Made by a program: the position numbers and the translations under genes
Shown: one piece after another, positions 54,001-62,340 of the stretch
Position numbering within the stretch: position 1 is the first letter of the stretch
Layout of the letters: each line of letters begins with the position of its first letter
Assembly: GCF_000980875.1 (NCBI RefSeq)
Contig: NZ_LAYO01000106.1
Coordinates: 1-64,000, forward strand
Source: Leucobacter sp. Ag1
GTDB taxonomy: Bacteria; Actinomycetota; Actinomycetes; Actinomycetales; Microbacteriaceae
Length of the DNA stretch: 64,000 bases
Direction: 5' to 3'
Notes under the pieces: generated by a model
The model's input: only the letters and a program-made list of their open reading frames with translations
Database searches by the model: none
What the model was told of the DNA's origin: nothing

Positions 54001-54072
54001 TCCCGCGCCGGGCACACCCGAGCCGCGCGACACACGAACCACCCGAACATCTCGAACGAAAGGTCCAGCATC

Positions 54073-55068
54073 ATGCCGGTCACCGCATTCACCACCGATC
54101 CCGAGGCGCTGACGATCACCGTCGTCGCCGACTTCACCGTCCCGGTGCGCAGGCTCTGGGACGCCTACGCCGACCCGCGCCAGATCGAGCGCTTCTGGGG
54201 TCCGCCGGAGTTTCCGGCGACCTTCCGCCGGCACGACTTCGCGCCGGGCGGGCTGAGCCTGTACCGGCTGACGAGCCCCGAGGGCGAGTCGCACGGCGGC
54301 TACTGGAAGTGGGTCTCGGTCGACGAAGGCCGCTCGTTCGAGGTGCGCGACGGCTTCGCGCTCGAGGACGGCACCCCGAACACCGAGATGCCCGACATGC
54401 GCATGGTGTTCGAGTTCCAGCAGACGGCCCTGGGGTCCCGCCTCACCACGACCAGCTACTTCGACTCGCTCGAATCGCTCGAGCAGCTGCAGGCGATGGG
54501 CATGGAGCAGGGCACCCGCTCGGCGATGGGCCAGATCGACGCGGTGGTCGAGGACCTCGCGTCCTACGCCGTGGACCTCCCGACGCAGCTGCAACTGGTC
54601 GGCGACACCCAGGCGCGCGTCTCGCGCGTGATCCGCGGCACCGCGGATCAGGTGTGGCGAGCCCACCATGAGGCCGAGCTGATGCGCCGCTGGATGCTCG
54701 GCCCCGACGGCTGGGAGATGCCGGTCTGCGAGGTCGCGAGCGAGCCGGGCCAGCGGTACCGCCAGGAGTGGCGCAACCTCGAGAGCGGCGAGAGCTTCGG
54801 CTTCACCGGCGAGTTCGTCGAGGGCGAGCGTCCGGTGCGGGCCGTGACCACCGAGGCCATGGTGACGCCCCAGGATCCCGAGGGCGCGCAGAGCCCCGTG
54901 ACCCGCAACGAGCTGACGCTCACCCCGGTCGAGGGCGGCACGCTGCTCACGCTGCTCATCACCTACCCCGACACCGCGACCCGCGAGATGATCCTCGCGA
55001 CCGGCATGGTCGACGGCATGGAGACGAGCTACCTGCGGCTCGAGCGCGAGGCGCTTCCGGCCGTCTGA
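54073..55068 (+). CDS. Tandem SRPBCC (AHSA1-type) domain protein
   Basis: A 331-residue protein with two START-like SRPBCC domains. The first covers about residues 12-160 (FTVPVRRLWDAYADPRQIERFWGPPEF, split by the usual hydrophobic pocket strands). The second covers about 178-325 (VIRGTADQVWRAHHEAELMRRWMLGPDGWEMP). Each alone is an Activator-of-Hsp90-homologue 1-like ligand-binding fold; a fused pair is less common than single-domain proteins beside ArsR regulators. The ATG follows GAACGAAAGG. Ligand unknown. Confidence 0.88.
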   Translation: MPVTAFTTDPEALTITVVADFTVPVRRLWDAYADPRQIERFWGPPEFPATFRRHDFAPGGLSLYRLTSPEGESHGGYWKWVSVDEGRSFEVRDGFALEDGTPNTEMPDMRMVFEFQQTALGSRLTTTSYFDSLESLEQLQAMGMEQGTRSAMGQIDAVVEDLASYAVDLPTQLQLVGDTQARVSRVIRGTADQVWRAHHEAELMRRWMLGPDGWEMPVCEVASEPGQRYRQEWRNLESGESFGFTGEFVEGERPVRAVTTEAMVTPQDPEGAQSPVTRNELTLTPVEGGTLLTLLITYPDTATREMILATGMVDGMETSYLRLEREALPAV

Positions 55069-55082
55069 TCCGACGACCGCAC

Positions 55083-55126
55083 CGTTCGCCCCGGCCCCGC
55101 GCATCGACGCGGGTCCGGGGCGAACG
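55083..55126. terminator. Bidirectional terminator hairpin
   Basis: 19-bp stem with one mismatch (55083-55101 with 55108-55126), 14 nt after the SRPBCC gene stop and 5 nt before the antiporter stop. The genes are convergent. Confidence 0.7.
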
Positions 55127-55131
55127 CGCGT

Positions 55132-56358
55132 CTACTCGTGCGCGGGGGCCAGCAGTTCGGGATCCGCGCCGGGATCCGCGCCGGGCCCGGTGCCCGGCCG
55201 CCCGCGACCGATGAGCGCGATCACCGGGAACAGGAACACCGTGAGCATCGCCGCGCCGACCATCGCGGCGGCGGTCCCGGCGTCGAGCACGCCGGTCTTG
55301 GTGCCGATCCCCGTGACCGCGATCACGAGCGGCAGCGTGGTCGCGGTGAAGAACGCGCTGCTGCGTCGGTCGGCCGCGGAGGATCCCGGATCGACCGTCC
55401 ACAGCGCGGGCAGTCCGCGCACGAGCAGCATCGCGACGAGGAACACCGGGATCAGGAGCAGCGCGCGCTGATCCCGCAGCAGCGAGGCGAGCGGGAACGA
55501 GACACCGGTCGCGACGAAGAAGATCGGCACGAAGAATCCGAAGGCGATCGATTCGAGCTTCGCCTCGACGACCTCCAGGTGCTCGGGATCCCCGCCGCGC
55601 AGCACGACGCGGGCGAGCAGACCGGCGGTGAACGCGCCGAGCAGGAAGTCGACGCCGAGCAGGAGAGCGAGCACGACGAGCACCGCGAGGATCGCGATCA
55701 CGAGCCGCACCGCGAACTGGCCGCTCGTGCGGAGCGTCGCCGAGACCACCCGGTGCAGCCAGTCGCGGCTGCCGCGCGACGCGAGGCGGAATGCGAGCCC
55801 CGCGACGCCCGCGAAGACCAGCAGGGTGAGCAGGCCGGCGACGGGCTGGCGACCGCTGAAGAAGATCGAGATCGCGACGAGGGGCGCGAACTCGCCGATG
55901 GCTCCCGCCGAGGAGAGCGCCGATCCGAGCGGGGTGCGCAGGATCCCCGAATCGCGCAGCATGGGCATGATGGTGCCGAGCGCGGTGCCGGTCAGCGCGA
56001 TCCCGATGAGCAGCGCGGCGCCGGGCTCCGGCGCGATGAGGAAGCCCGCGCCGAGCGCGAGGACGGCCGAGACGGCCCACCCGGCGAGGGCGCGCTTGCC
56101 GCGACGACCGAGCAGGGAGGCCGGCTCGATCTCGTTCCCGGCCATGAAGAAGAGCATCGCGAGACCGAGCTGCGAGAGCGCGTCGAGCAGCGGACCGTCG
56201 GCCACCCAGCCGAGGCCGCTCGGGCCGACGAGCATGCCGAGCGCGACCTCGAAGACGACGAGCGGGACGACGAGCGCTCGTGACACGAGGCGCGCGAGCA
56301 GCGGCGCGACCACCGCGATGAGCGGGACGACGAGCAGTGTGACGGGAGCGTTCTCCAC
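55132..56358 (-). CDS. CPA2-type cation/proton antiporter
   Basis: A 408-residue membrane protein with about 12 helices, of the Na+/H+ exchanger (PF00999) fold. It shows LGMLVGPSGLGWV, FFMAGNEIEPASL and LLGVDFLLGAFTAGLLARV. The C terminus is a short Pro/Gly/Asp-rich tail without the RCK/TrkA domain of Kef systems. The start is GTG at 56358. It follows the LtrA gene by 13 nt, so the two are probably co-transcribed with the glycosylase upstream. Ion specificity unknown. Confidence 0.88.
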   Translation of the reverse strand: MENAPVTLLVVPLIAVVAPLLARLVSRALVVPLVVFEVALGMLVGPSGLGWVADGPLLDALSQLGLAMLFFMAGNEIEPASLLGRRGKRALAGWAVSAVLALGAGFLIAPEPGAALLIGIALTGTALGTIMPMLRDSGILRTPLGSALSSAGAIGEFAPLVAISIFFSGRQPVAGLLTLLVFAGVAGLAFRLASRGSRDWLHRVVSATLRTSGQFAVRLVIAILAVLVVLALLLGVDFLLGAFTAGLLARVVLRGGDPEHLEVVEAKLESIAFGFFVPIFFVATGVSFPLASLLRDQRALLLIPVFLVAMLLVRGLPALWTVDPGSSAADRRSSAFFTATTLPLVIAVTGIGTKTGVLDAGTAAAMVGAAMLTVFLFPVIALIGRGRPGTGPGADPGADPELLAPAHE

Positions 56359-56371
56359 GGGACTCCGTGGC

Positions 56372-57541
56372 TCAGTGCGAGACGCGATGGCGCTCGACGA
56401 GCACCACGAGTCCGGCCATGACGAGAGCGGCGAAGATGATCGCGCCGGGCAGGAACGCGCAGGCGGCGATCACGAATGCGCCGACGGGGACGATGATGCG
56501 CGTGACGCCCTCGAGGTTGTGCCGGAGGATCAGGAACCAGACGCCCAGCACGAAGATGCCGATCGGGATCGTGAGGGTCGCGGCCGCGGCGACGGGGCTG
56601 AGGTCGCTCCTGTCCATCTGGGACGAGAGCAGCACCGTGATGCCGGCGGAGAACGCGCCGGCCGCGGCGAACACGGCGTAGTGCCCGTAGCCGAAGGGGA
56701 GCGCGGTGCGGATCTCGTCGAGGCGCTCGGTGACCTCGGTGGCGAAGTAGAGCCACCACATGCCGGCGGCGAGCACGAGGCCCGCGAAGCCGGTGACGAC
56801 GAGCTGGCCGAGGTGGTGGGAATCGTTCGCGGCGTTCACCACTGCCGTGGTCGACGCCAGCACGGACTCGCCGAGCACGATCAGGGTGAAGGAGCCGTAG
56901 CGATCGGCGATGTGCGCGGAGTGCCACGGGGTCTTGCGTGCCGATTCGGCCCACACGGGTACCGCGAGCTCGCAGGCGACGAGCACCAGGAACACCGGGA
57001 TCTGCAGGCTCGGCGAGATCCAGGGGAAGCCGATCCAGAGGATCTGGCAGATGACGACGCCGACGGCGTATCGCAGGGCGGTTCGGCGCAGCTCGGGGTG
57101 GCTGCGCGAGGCGCGCAGCCACTGGGTGACGAGCGCGAGGCGCATGATCACGTAGCCGAGGATCAGGATCCGGTAGTCGCCGTCGGCCATCGCGGCCTTG
57201 ATGCCCGTCGCGAGCACGAGCACGCCCGCCATCTGGGTCAGCGTGAGTATGCGGTAGAGCCAGTCGTCGACGTCGAAGGCGCTGGCGAACCACGTGAAGT
57301 TCATCCACGCCCACCAGATGCCGAAGAAGGTCAGCACGTAGGCGAGCACGCCCGACCAGAGGTGCCCTTCGGCCTCGAGCTCGTGCAACTGCGCCGAGCT
57401 GAACGACACGGCGACCACGAAGATGAGGTCGAAGAACAGCTCGAGCGGGCTTGCGGCGCGGAAGACCTGCGCCGGATCCCGCGGACGCATGCGGGTGAGG
57501 CCGAAGGATCCCCGCTCGGCGGTGGGAGATTCGCCGCTCAC
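56372..57541 (-). CDS. Low temperature requirement protein A (LtrA) family
   Basis: A 389-residue LtrA-family membrane protein with about ten helices. Family landmarks are SPLELFFDLIFVVAVSFSS, FGIWWAWMNFTWFASAFDVDD and HIADRYGSFTLIVLGESVLA. The molecular function is unknown; the name comes from a Listeria mutant that fails to grow in the cold. GTG at 57541 is chosen and lies 1 nt after the stop of the glycosylase gene. It reaches the antiporter gene with a 13-nt gap. Confidence 0.9.
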   Translation of the reverse strand: MSGESPTAERGSFGLTRMRPRDPAQVFRAASPLELFFDLIFVVAVSFSSAQLHELEAEGHLWSGVLAYVLTFFGIWWAWMNFTWFASAFDVDDWLYRILTLTQMAGVLVLATGIKAAMADGDYRILILGYVIMRLALVTQWLRASRSHPELRRTALRYAVGVVICQILWIGFPWISPSLQIPVFLVLVACELAVPVWAESARKTPWHSAHIADRYGSFTLIVLGESVLASTTAVVNAANDSHHLGQLVVTGFAGLVLAAGMWWLYFATEVTERLDEIRTALPFGYGHYAVFAAAGAFSAGITVLLSSQMDRSDLSPVAAAATLTIPIGIFVLGVWFLILRHNLEGVTRIIVPVGAFVIAACAFLPGAIIFAALVMAGLVVLVERHRVSH

Positions 57542-57542
57542 A

Positions 57543-58112
57543 TCAGGCCTTCTTGGCGGCGGCCTTGGCGGCGCGTTTCGCCTCGCGCACGCGCGCGAGG
57601 GTCTCGGGGGAGACGATGTCGGCGACGCTGCGCATCGACCCCTCCTCGCCGTAGGGCGCCGACGCTTCGCGCCAGCCCGCACCGTCGAAACCGCACTGCT
57701 TGCCGAGCAGCGCGAGGAAGATCCGCGCCTTCTGCTCGCCGAAGCCGGGCAGCGACTTGAGACGCTTCAGCACGGTCGCGCCGTCGGGATCGCCCTCGGT
57801 CCAGAGGGTCTCGGCGCGGCCGCCCCAGTCGTCGACCAGGACCCGGCAGAGCGTCTGCACGCGTCCCGCCATGGAGCCGGGGAAGCGGTGCACCGCGGGG
57901 GACTCGCGGAACGCTTCGAGCACCGTGTCGGGGTCGGCTCCCGCGAGGGCGGCGGCATCGATGGATCCGAGCCGCTGCTTGATCTTGAGCGGGCCCGAGA
58001 ATGCGACCTCCATGGCGACCTGCTGGTCGAGCAGCATGCCGATGAGGAGCGCCGTCGGCTCGTCGCTGAGCAGGGTGTCGGCTGCGGGATCGTCGGTGAG
58101 GTGGATGGTCAT
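57543..58112 (-). CDS. HhH-GPD base excision repair protein
   Basis: A 189-residue DNA-glycosylase-like protein. TALLIGMLLDQQVAMEVAFSGP matches the opening of the actinobacterial HhH-GPD family, and LKRLKSLPGFGEQKARIFLALLG is the helix-hairpin-helix DNA-binding element. The C terminus is Lys/Ala-rich. It would remove damaged bases; the lesion specificity is unknown. It is the first gene of a leftward run with LtrA and the antiporter, and is the last chromosomal-type gene before the island. Confidence 0.85.
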   Translation of the reverse strand: MTIHLTDDPAADTLLSDEPTALLIGMLLDQQVAMEVAFSGPLKIKQRLGSIDAAALAGADPDTVLEAFRESPAVHRFPGSMAGRVQTLCRVLVDDWGGRAETLWTEGDPDGATVLKRLKSLPGFGEQKARIFLALLGKQCGFDGAGWREASAPYGEEGSMRSVADIVSPETLARVREAKRAAKAAAKKA

Positions 58113-58186
58113 GGGAACAGTGTGGCACCGGATCCCCGCGCCGACCAGCGCCGCGACCCCCGCGCGGGCGACGCGGTGTGTGCATT

Positions 58187-58409
58187 TCGCGCCCGCTCGG
58201 GCCGCATCATGCCCTGTCGACCGGACCCAAATGAACCGTTCCGAGACCGGAACGGTTCATTTGGGTCCGGTCGAAGGGACGCGAATGGCGGGGGAGCGGG
58301 AGAGGACGTGCTCGTCTCCGGGCTGGCCCGTATCCCTCCCCGGCTCTCACCGCACCGAGCGGACCTTCGCGACCGCGACTGCGAGCGCGCCCGCGAACAC
58401 CCCCGCCAT
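58187..58409. repeat. 223-bp direct repeat, left copy (island boundary)
   Basis: Nearly identical to 62118-62340 (constant offset of 3931 bp). It differs by a few substitutions near the left end and by two compensating 6-nt indels near the right. It contains a 27-bp hairpin and, on the minus strand, the last 20 codons of an MFS transporter (MAGVFAGALAVAVAKVRSVR). No MFS body is attached; the repeat runs straight into an HD-domain gene fragment at 58410. Confidence 0.9.
58217..58274. terminator. 27-bp perfect hairpin, left-repeat copy
   Basis: Perfect stem 58217-58243 with 58248-58274, loop AGAC. Identical to the hairpin at 62148-62205, where it sits just beyond the MFS stop codon, so it is a displaced copy of that gene's terminator. 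Confidence 0.6.
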
Positions 58410-58823
58410 ACCGCGATCGGCGCGGATTCACCCGAGCGCTTCGAGGTGGTCGGCGGGCACGCCGCCGCCGCGTTCCTGCAGCAGCACTCCGAACGGGACG
58501 CGCGAGAGACGCAGGACGTCTGGGATGCGATCGCGCTGCACACCTCGCCGCACATCGCCGAGGCCCGCGGCGGCCTCACGCGAGCGCTCAGGCTCGGCGT
58601 GCTCGCGGACTTCGGCGACGACACGATCGCCGGAGCGCCCGATGCCCGCGCCCGCCTGGAGGCCGACTATCCGCGCCGCGACATCGAGATCGTGCTCGCC
58701 GACGCGGTCGTGGCCCAGGCGGCCGCGCACCCCGAGAAGGCGCCGCCGGCGAGCTGGCCGCACGACCTGTACGCCCAGCACCTGCGCGCCCCCGATGCGG
58801 AGGGCATCAACCCGGCATTCTGA
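58410..58823 (+). pseudogene. Truncated HD-domain protein
   Basis: An open frame encoding the last 137 residues of an HD-domain protein of the cyanamide hydratase-like group: TAIGADSPERFEVVGGHAAA, VWDAIALHTSPHIAE, and the C-terminal PEKAPPASWPHDLY and GINPAF. The N-terminal part, with the metal-binding His and HD pair, is missing. The gene body begins exactly where the left direct repeat ends, so a rearrangement removed its 5' end. There is no start codon or ribosome-binding site of its own, so it is probably not functional. Confidence 0.75.
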
Positions 58824-59726
58824 GCCCCGCTCGTCAAATCGGAGACCCGGCGCGAGCGGGGACTTCAAGGTGTCGAGAACGTAGCACCCTGGACCCGGGC
58901 GCACAGGCGTTGGCCGTGGGCGTCGAAGTACTGCCAGGCAAGAACCCCGACTTGTGCTTGGCTACGACGACGACCGCCTGCAGATACACGAGGTAGCGGA
59001 ACGAGTGATGGTCAACTGGTATGACCAGGTCACTCACTATTGGAATGCTCCAGTGCATGGTGGAGGGCTCGATACCGAACGATACCGAGCCTCGGCGGAT
59101 CGCTCTCGCGCTGATCGCCGCGGTCGAGGGCATCAGCCAAAGCTGGCTCGCCGGCTTGCTGGGCACCGACGATGCCGAGCGGCTGCTCGACGAGATCCTC
59201 GACGCCCACGCGGGTCCTCAGTCGCACGAGTAGGTGCTGCGGTTCCGGTCCGCACCGTCCCGATCAGGCGATCGCCACATCGAGCAGGATCCCGATCGTG
59301 CTGAAGAGGTCCCTCGAATATATCCGCGAGCAAGACATGGGGCATGTTGCTTTGCCGCGCAGAGATGGATGTGACTCGCTGAGGTCAATCACAACGGGGA
59401 ACCGTGGGTACGAGACCATCCTCGATCCGTGAGCGGCCAGGGGAACGCTGCGGAAGTATGCGCAGTTCGCGGGGTCCGTCGCCAACGATTGACAAAGGCG
59501 CCATTTAGCGTCTCAACGCGCCGCTGCCGAGGCCTTCTGCAGACAATGACTACCAGACCTGCTGGTCGAACAGGAGACTGATCAGCTGGGCGAAAGAATC
59601 CCGGGTCAGTAACTCATCGGTCGCTAGGCCATCAGTGAGGTGGACGGCCGTGGATCCGGTCTGCCAATCTGTCGCCCCTGTATGAGCCTCTGTCGCTCGA
59701 TATGATGACGTCCCAAAACTGTACTG
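58824..59726. other. Decayed region of the island
   Basis: About 900 nt between the HD fragment and the DUF6602 gene. Apart from a likely TetR remnant (59021-59233) I see only short, overlapping open frames with no family resemblance. GC drops compared with the rest of the window. No transposase, integrase or tRNA is recognisable. Confidence 0.5.
59021..59233 (+). pseudogene. Possible C-terminal remnant of a TetR family regulator
   Basis: A 70-codon frame with RRIALALIAAVEGISQSWLAGLLGTDDAERLLDEILDAHA-like content, which resembles the C-terminal helices of TetR-family regulators (RIALALIALVDGL...LLG). No HTH domain is present upstream in any frame. It may equally be a chance frame, so this is tentative. 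Confidence 0.35.
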
Positions 59727-60687
59727 TCACACCGACGGGTGGACATGCGGCGAAAGCTGGACAAGGTCCGGACTGTTGGCAACAAAAGCGCGCACATCGA
59801 CTTCGCTCAGATCACCGGAGTTACCGCCAGGTTCCGCAAAATAGTGCAGTGCCGGAGAGAATCGTCTTTGGATTCTTGGGGAGACTCCATGCAACCAGGC
59901 GGCGGCAGCCAGCAGCGTGCTAGTGAACGACCTCGACCTGTCGCCGCTGCTGAAGTACTCCCAGTTTCCTTCACGCAAGTCTGGACGTGGACGGTGGATC
60001 ACTGACGCAGATCCGCCATTCTCAAAGTGGTAGGTGTTACGAAATTCTCCCATACCCAACACGAAGACTGCGTCAAGCGGGGGGCAGATGATAGTCGACC
60101 CTACCCTCTACGCTGGTGACCGTTGTATCAAGCGATGACAGTCTCTCGATGAGCGCTTGCGGCGTCGCGGTCGTATCCGCTGCGATGAGCCCGAAAGCGG
60201 GCGTCATGTAGAAGCGGGCGAACGCAGATGACGTCACGAACCGGGGAATGGTGTCACCGTACCCAAATGATCTCTTGACATGTTTTGGGCCAGAATTGGC
60301 GACTGCGTTATCTCTGATCTTGTCGATGTGGTTCAGGCCCAGGCTCGTCTTGACCTCCACCACGGAATCAACCGCGTCAACGAGGAAGAGGGCAGGATCC
60401 ATGACGTTCCTGGGCGGGAGAATCTGATCCTCGTTGTAGATCACAAGATCCATTTGCCCGCTCATCCGTCCCCGCGTGTCGATGACCTGGCCAGTCCCGA
60501 TTGAAAAGCGCCCGCCAAGAACGCTTACTAGCGCGTCTCGGAAAGCTGACTCCACGAGCTGCCCTTTCGCACCAGGATGTGTGAGCAGCGCTCGTGCCGC
60601 GCCAACACGCGCGAGAACCTCGCGCTCAAGCATGGTCGCGTACGCATTGAGCTTTGGCGTTGCAGACATCCGATAGTTGGAACTCAT
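59727..60687 (-). pseudogene. DUF6602-like protein with frameshift at a homopolymer
   Basis: The frame from the ATG at 60687 encodes 204 residues and stops at 60073. HPGAKGQLVESAFRD, FSIGTGQVID, GQMDLVIYNEDQILPP and VDSVVEVKTSLGL match DUF6602-like proteins, and E46, D80 and E111-V-K113 have PD-(D/E)XK-like nuclease spacing. After six C (60079-60084, minus strand), dropping one base continues the protein as LPPLDAVFVLGMGEFRNT and onward to 59727, giving about 320 residues. The usual C-terminal FVLG block is thus restored. This could be a real mutation, phase variation or a sequencing error. It lies 72 nt after the HEPN gene on the same strand, in lower-GC DNA. Confidence 0.7.
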
Positions 60688-60759
60688 GCCATCACGCTAC
60701 TGCTCATCATGGGGAACAGCGGAGTCTTTGGAGGCTGACGCCCCTACTTGTCATGGCAC

Positions 60760-61974
60760 TCACCCATTGGCTAGCTCTTGCCTGGGGGGAAGCTGCCCGA
60801 GGAGTGCTTTGACGAGGAGCATTTTTGCCGCGCTGCGGAGCTTGGGAAGAAGGCTGCGCAGATTCGAGAACATGTCATTTGAGAATATGTCAGTTAGGAG
60901 ATGTGTAGTCTTTTCTTCACCTCCGTGTATTATTCCCTGATGAACCGTAGTAGATCGCCATGAATATACCCGACCTAGCGCTTCGGCCTCCTCCTCGGGT
61001 AGGATGACTCGAAGGGCTGCTTTGAATGCTTTTGTGACGTCTTTATCTCGAGGACGCACAAATAGGATGTTCGCGATCGCTTCGATTGAAGACACATAAG
61101 CGACCAATGCGAGTGCTTGATGCTTTTCCTCGACATAGCGAGCTTCCAGGTAGGCATCGACGGCATTCTTGAGGGCGTCCGACGAGTTTAATTTTACCCA
61201 GGCTTCGTCGGTGTATTTTGGAGAAGGGTGGTCCTCCCAGGCGACTGAGTGTTCTGTGTGGCTGTCGGTGAGCTGGATTCCGGCACGTGTCGTTCGTGCT
61301 GAAGGTTCGCCGTGGAGGCGATTCACAATTGAGGCTGCAACCTCATATGGAGGATCCCAATTGAGGGCAAGTAGTCCGCAAAGTTTCCTGAGCGTGCGTT
61401 CGGCTTCGCGTAATGCAGACTCCCAGGATGTTGCCTGCGTTTGTCCTCGCACCCGTATTGGGTGAGATTGGTGGATGCGGTAAGTACCGTCGAATGTCAT
61501 TCCAGGATAGAGCACGTCCGTAAAAACTAGCTCCTCCGGTTCGAGGGTCAGTTCGCCAATCTGGATCTTTGAAGTCAATCGACTGGAGTGATGCCAGACC
61601 TGCGGCACCTGGATGAGTATTGTTGACCACTTAAAATGCTGTGTGGATCGACCGGCCTTCTGGCTGGCGAATGAGATCGCCTGCTTTAGAACTAGAGAAG
61701 TTTGCTCATTCTCTAGTGTGGAACGAGTCAGCCAAAATTCCGTGGAGGTGCCCGAAGAGAGGACTTTTATGAACGTGTCATCAAGGGGTTCGCCCTCCAG
61801 CATCAGTCGGATGATCGTTCCTTCGAAGGTGGACTGGCGCTCGAGGTGCTGTAACCGGATGTCGATCTCGGCCTTAGCAAGTGCCTCAGAGAAGAGGTCT
61901 AACCAGTGATGGCCGTGAGCGTTGAAATTGACTCTAGTTTTCTCTATGAGTTCATCATGACCGTGCGCATCCAT
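60760..61974 (-). CDS. HEPN-domain protein, candidate RNase (ApeA-like C terminus)
   Basis: A 404-residue protein with codon use and GC (about 50%) clearly unlike its neighbours. Residues 1-230 look like a mixed beta-rich domain I cannot name. Residues about 265-395 are all-helical and resemble HEPN domains: a conserved Glu in YVSSIEAIANILF (E298) and the Rx4H motif R340-STTV-H345 in SWRSTTVHQG, the catalytic signature of HEPN ribonucleases. Such domains are common in defence and toxin systems such as ApeA. The ATG at 61974 starts MDAHGHDELIEK. It precedes the DUF6602-like gene by 72 nt and probably forms an operon with it. Confidence 0.7.
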   Translation of the reverse strand: MDAHGHDELIEKTRVNFNAHGHHWLDLFSEALAKAEIDIRLQHLERQSTFEGTIIRLMLEGEPLDDTFIKVLSSGTSTEFWLTRSTLENEQTSLVLKQAISFASQKAGRSTQHFKWSTILIQVPQVWHHSSRLTSKIQIGELTLEPEELVFTDVLYPGMTFDGTYRIHQSHPIRVRGQTQATSWESALREAERTLRKLCGLLALNWDPPYEVAASIVNRLHGEPSARTTRAGIQLTDSHTEHSVAWEDHPSPKYTDEAWVKLNSSDALKNAVDAYLEARYVEEKHQALALVAYVSSIEAIANILFVRPRDKDVTKAFKAALRVILPEEEAEALGRVYSWRSTTVHQGIIHGGEEKTTHLLTDIFSNDMFSNLRSLLPKLRSAAKMLLVKALLGQLPPRQELANG

Positions 61975-62117
61975 AGGATGAATTATTGGCCATTGGGAGA
62001 CGACTGAACACCCTTGACTCTGGTTCGTCCATGACTTTCCCGGGGCTCTGGGGGTTGTGCCAAGAGAACGGGTCGCTAGGCGCTGCCCAGACGCCCTCTC
62101 GAGGAACGTTCTACGGA

Positions 62118-62340
62118 TCGCGCCCGCTCGGGCCGTATCGTGGTCTGTCGACCGGACCCAAATGAACCGTTCCGAGACCGGAACGGTTCATTTGGGTCCG
62201 GTCGAAGGGACGCGAATGGCGGGGGAGCGGGAGAGGACGTGCTCGTCTCCGGGCTGGCCCGTATCCCTCCCCGGCTCTCACCGCACCGAGCGGACCTTCG
62301 CGACCGCGAGCGCGCCCGCGAACGCGAACACCCCCGCCAT
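62118..62340. repeat. 223-bp direct repeat, right copy (island boundary)
   Basis: Right-hand copy of the repeat at 58187-58409. Here it is in its natural setting: the 3' end of an intact MFS gene (stop at 62278) followed by its hairpin. The left copy is therefore the derived one. Confidence 0.9.
62148..62205. terminator. 27-bp perfect hairpin after the MFS gene
   Basis: Perfect stem 62148-62174 with 62179-62205, loop AGAC, about 72 nt beyond the MFS stop codon. It most likely ends MFS transcription before the HEPN operon. The same hairpin occurs at 58217-58274. Confidence 0.65.

Noticed and set aside
58954-59304. Plus-strand frame in the island (LGYDDDRLQIHEVAERV...)
   Set aside because: No family recognised, it overlaps the better TetR-remnant frame, and composition gives no support.
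60280-60504. Plus-strand frame opposite the DUF6602-like gene
   Set aside because: Antisense to a frame with recognisable nuclease-like motifs.
58187-62340. Insertion sequence or prophage as the origin of the island
   Set aside because: No transposase, integrase, terminal inverted repeats or short target duplication can be seen; the flanking repeats are pieces of a host-type MFS gene and its terminator.
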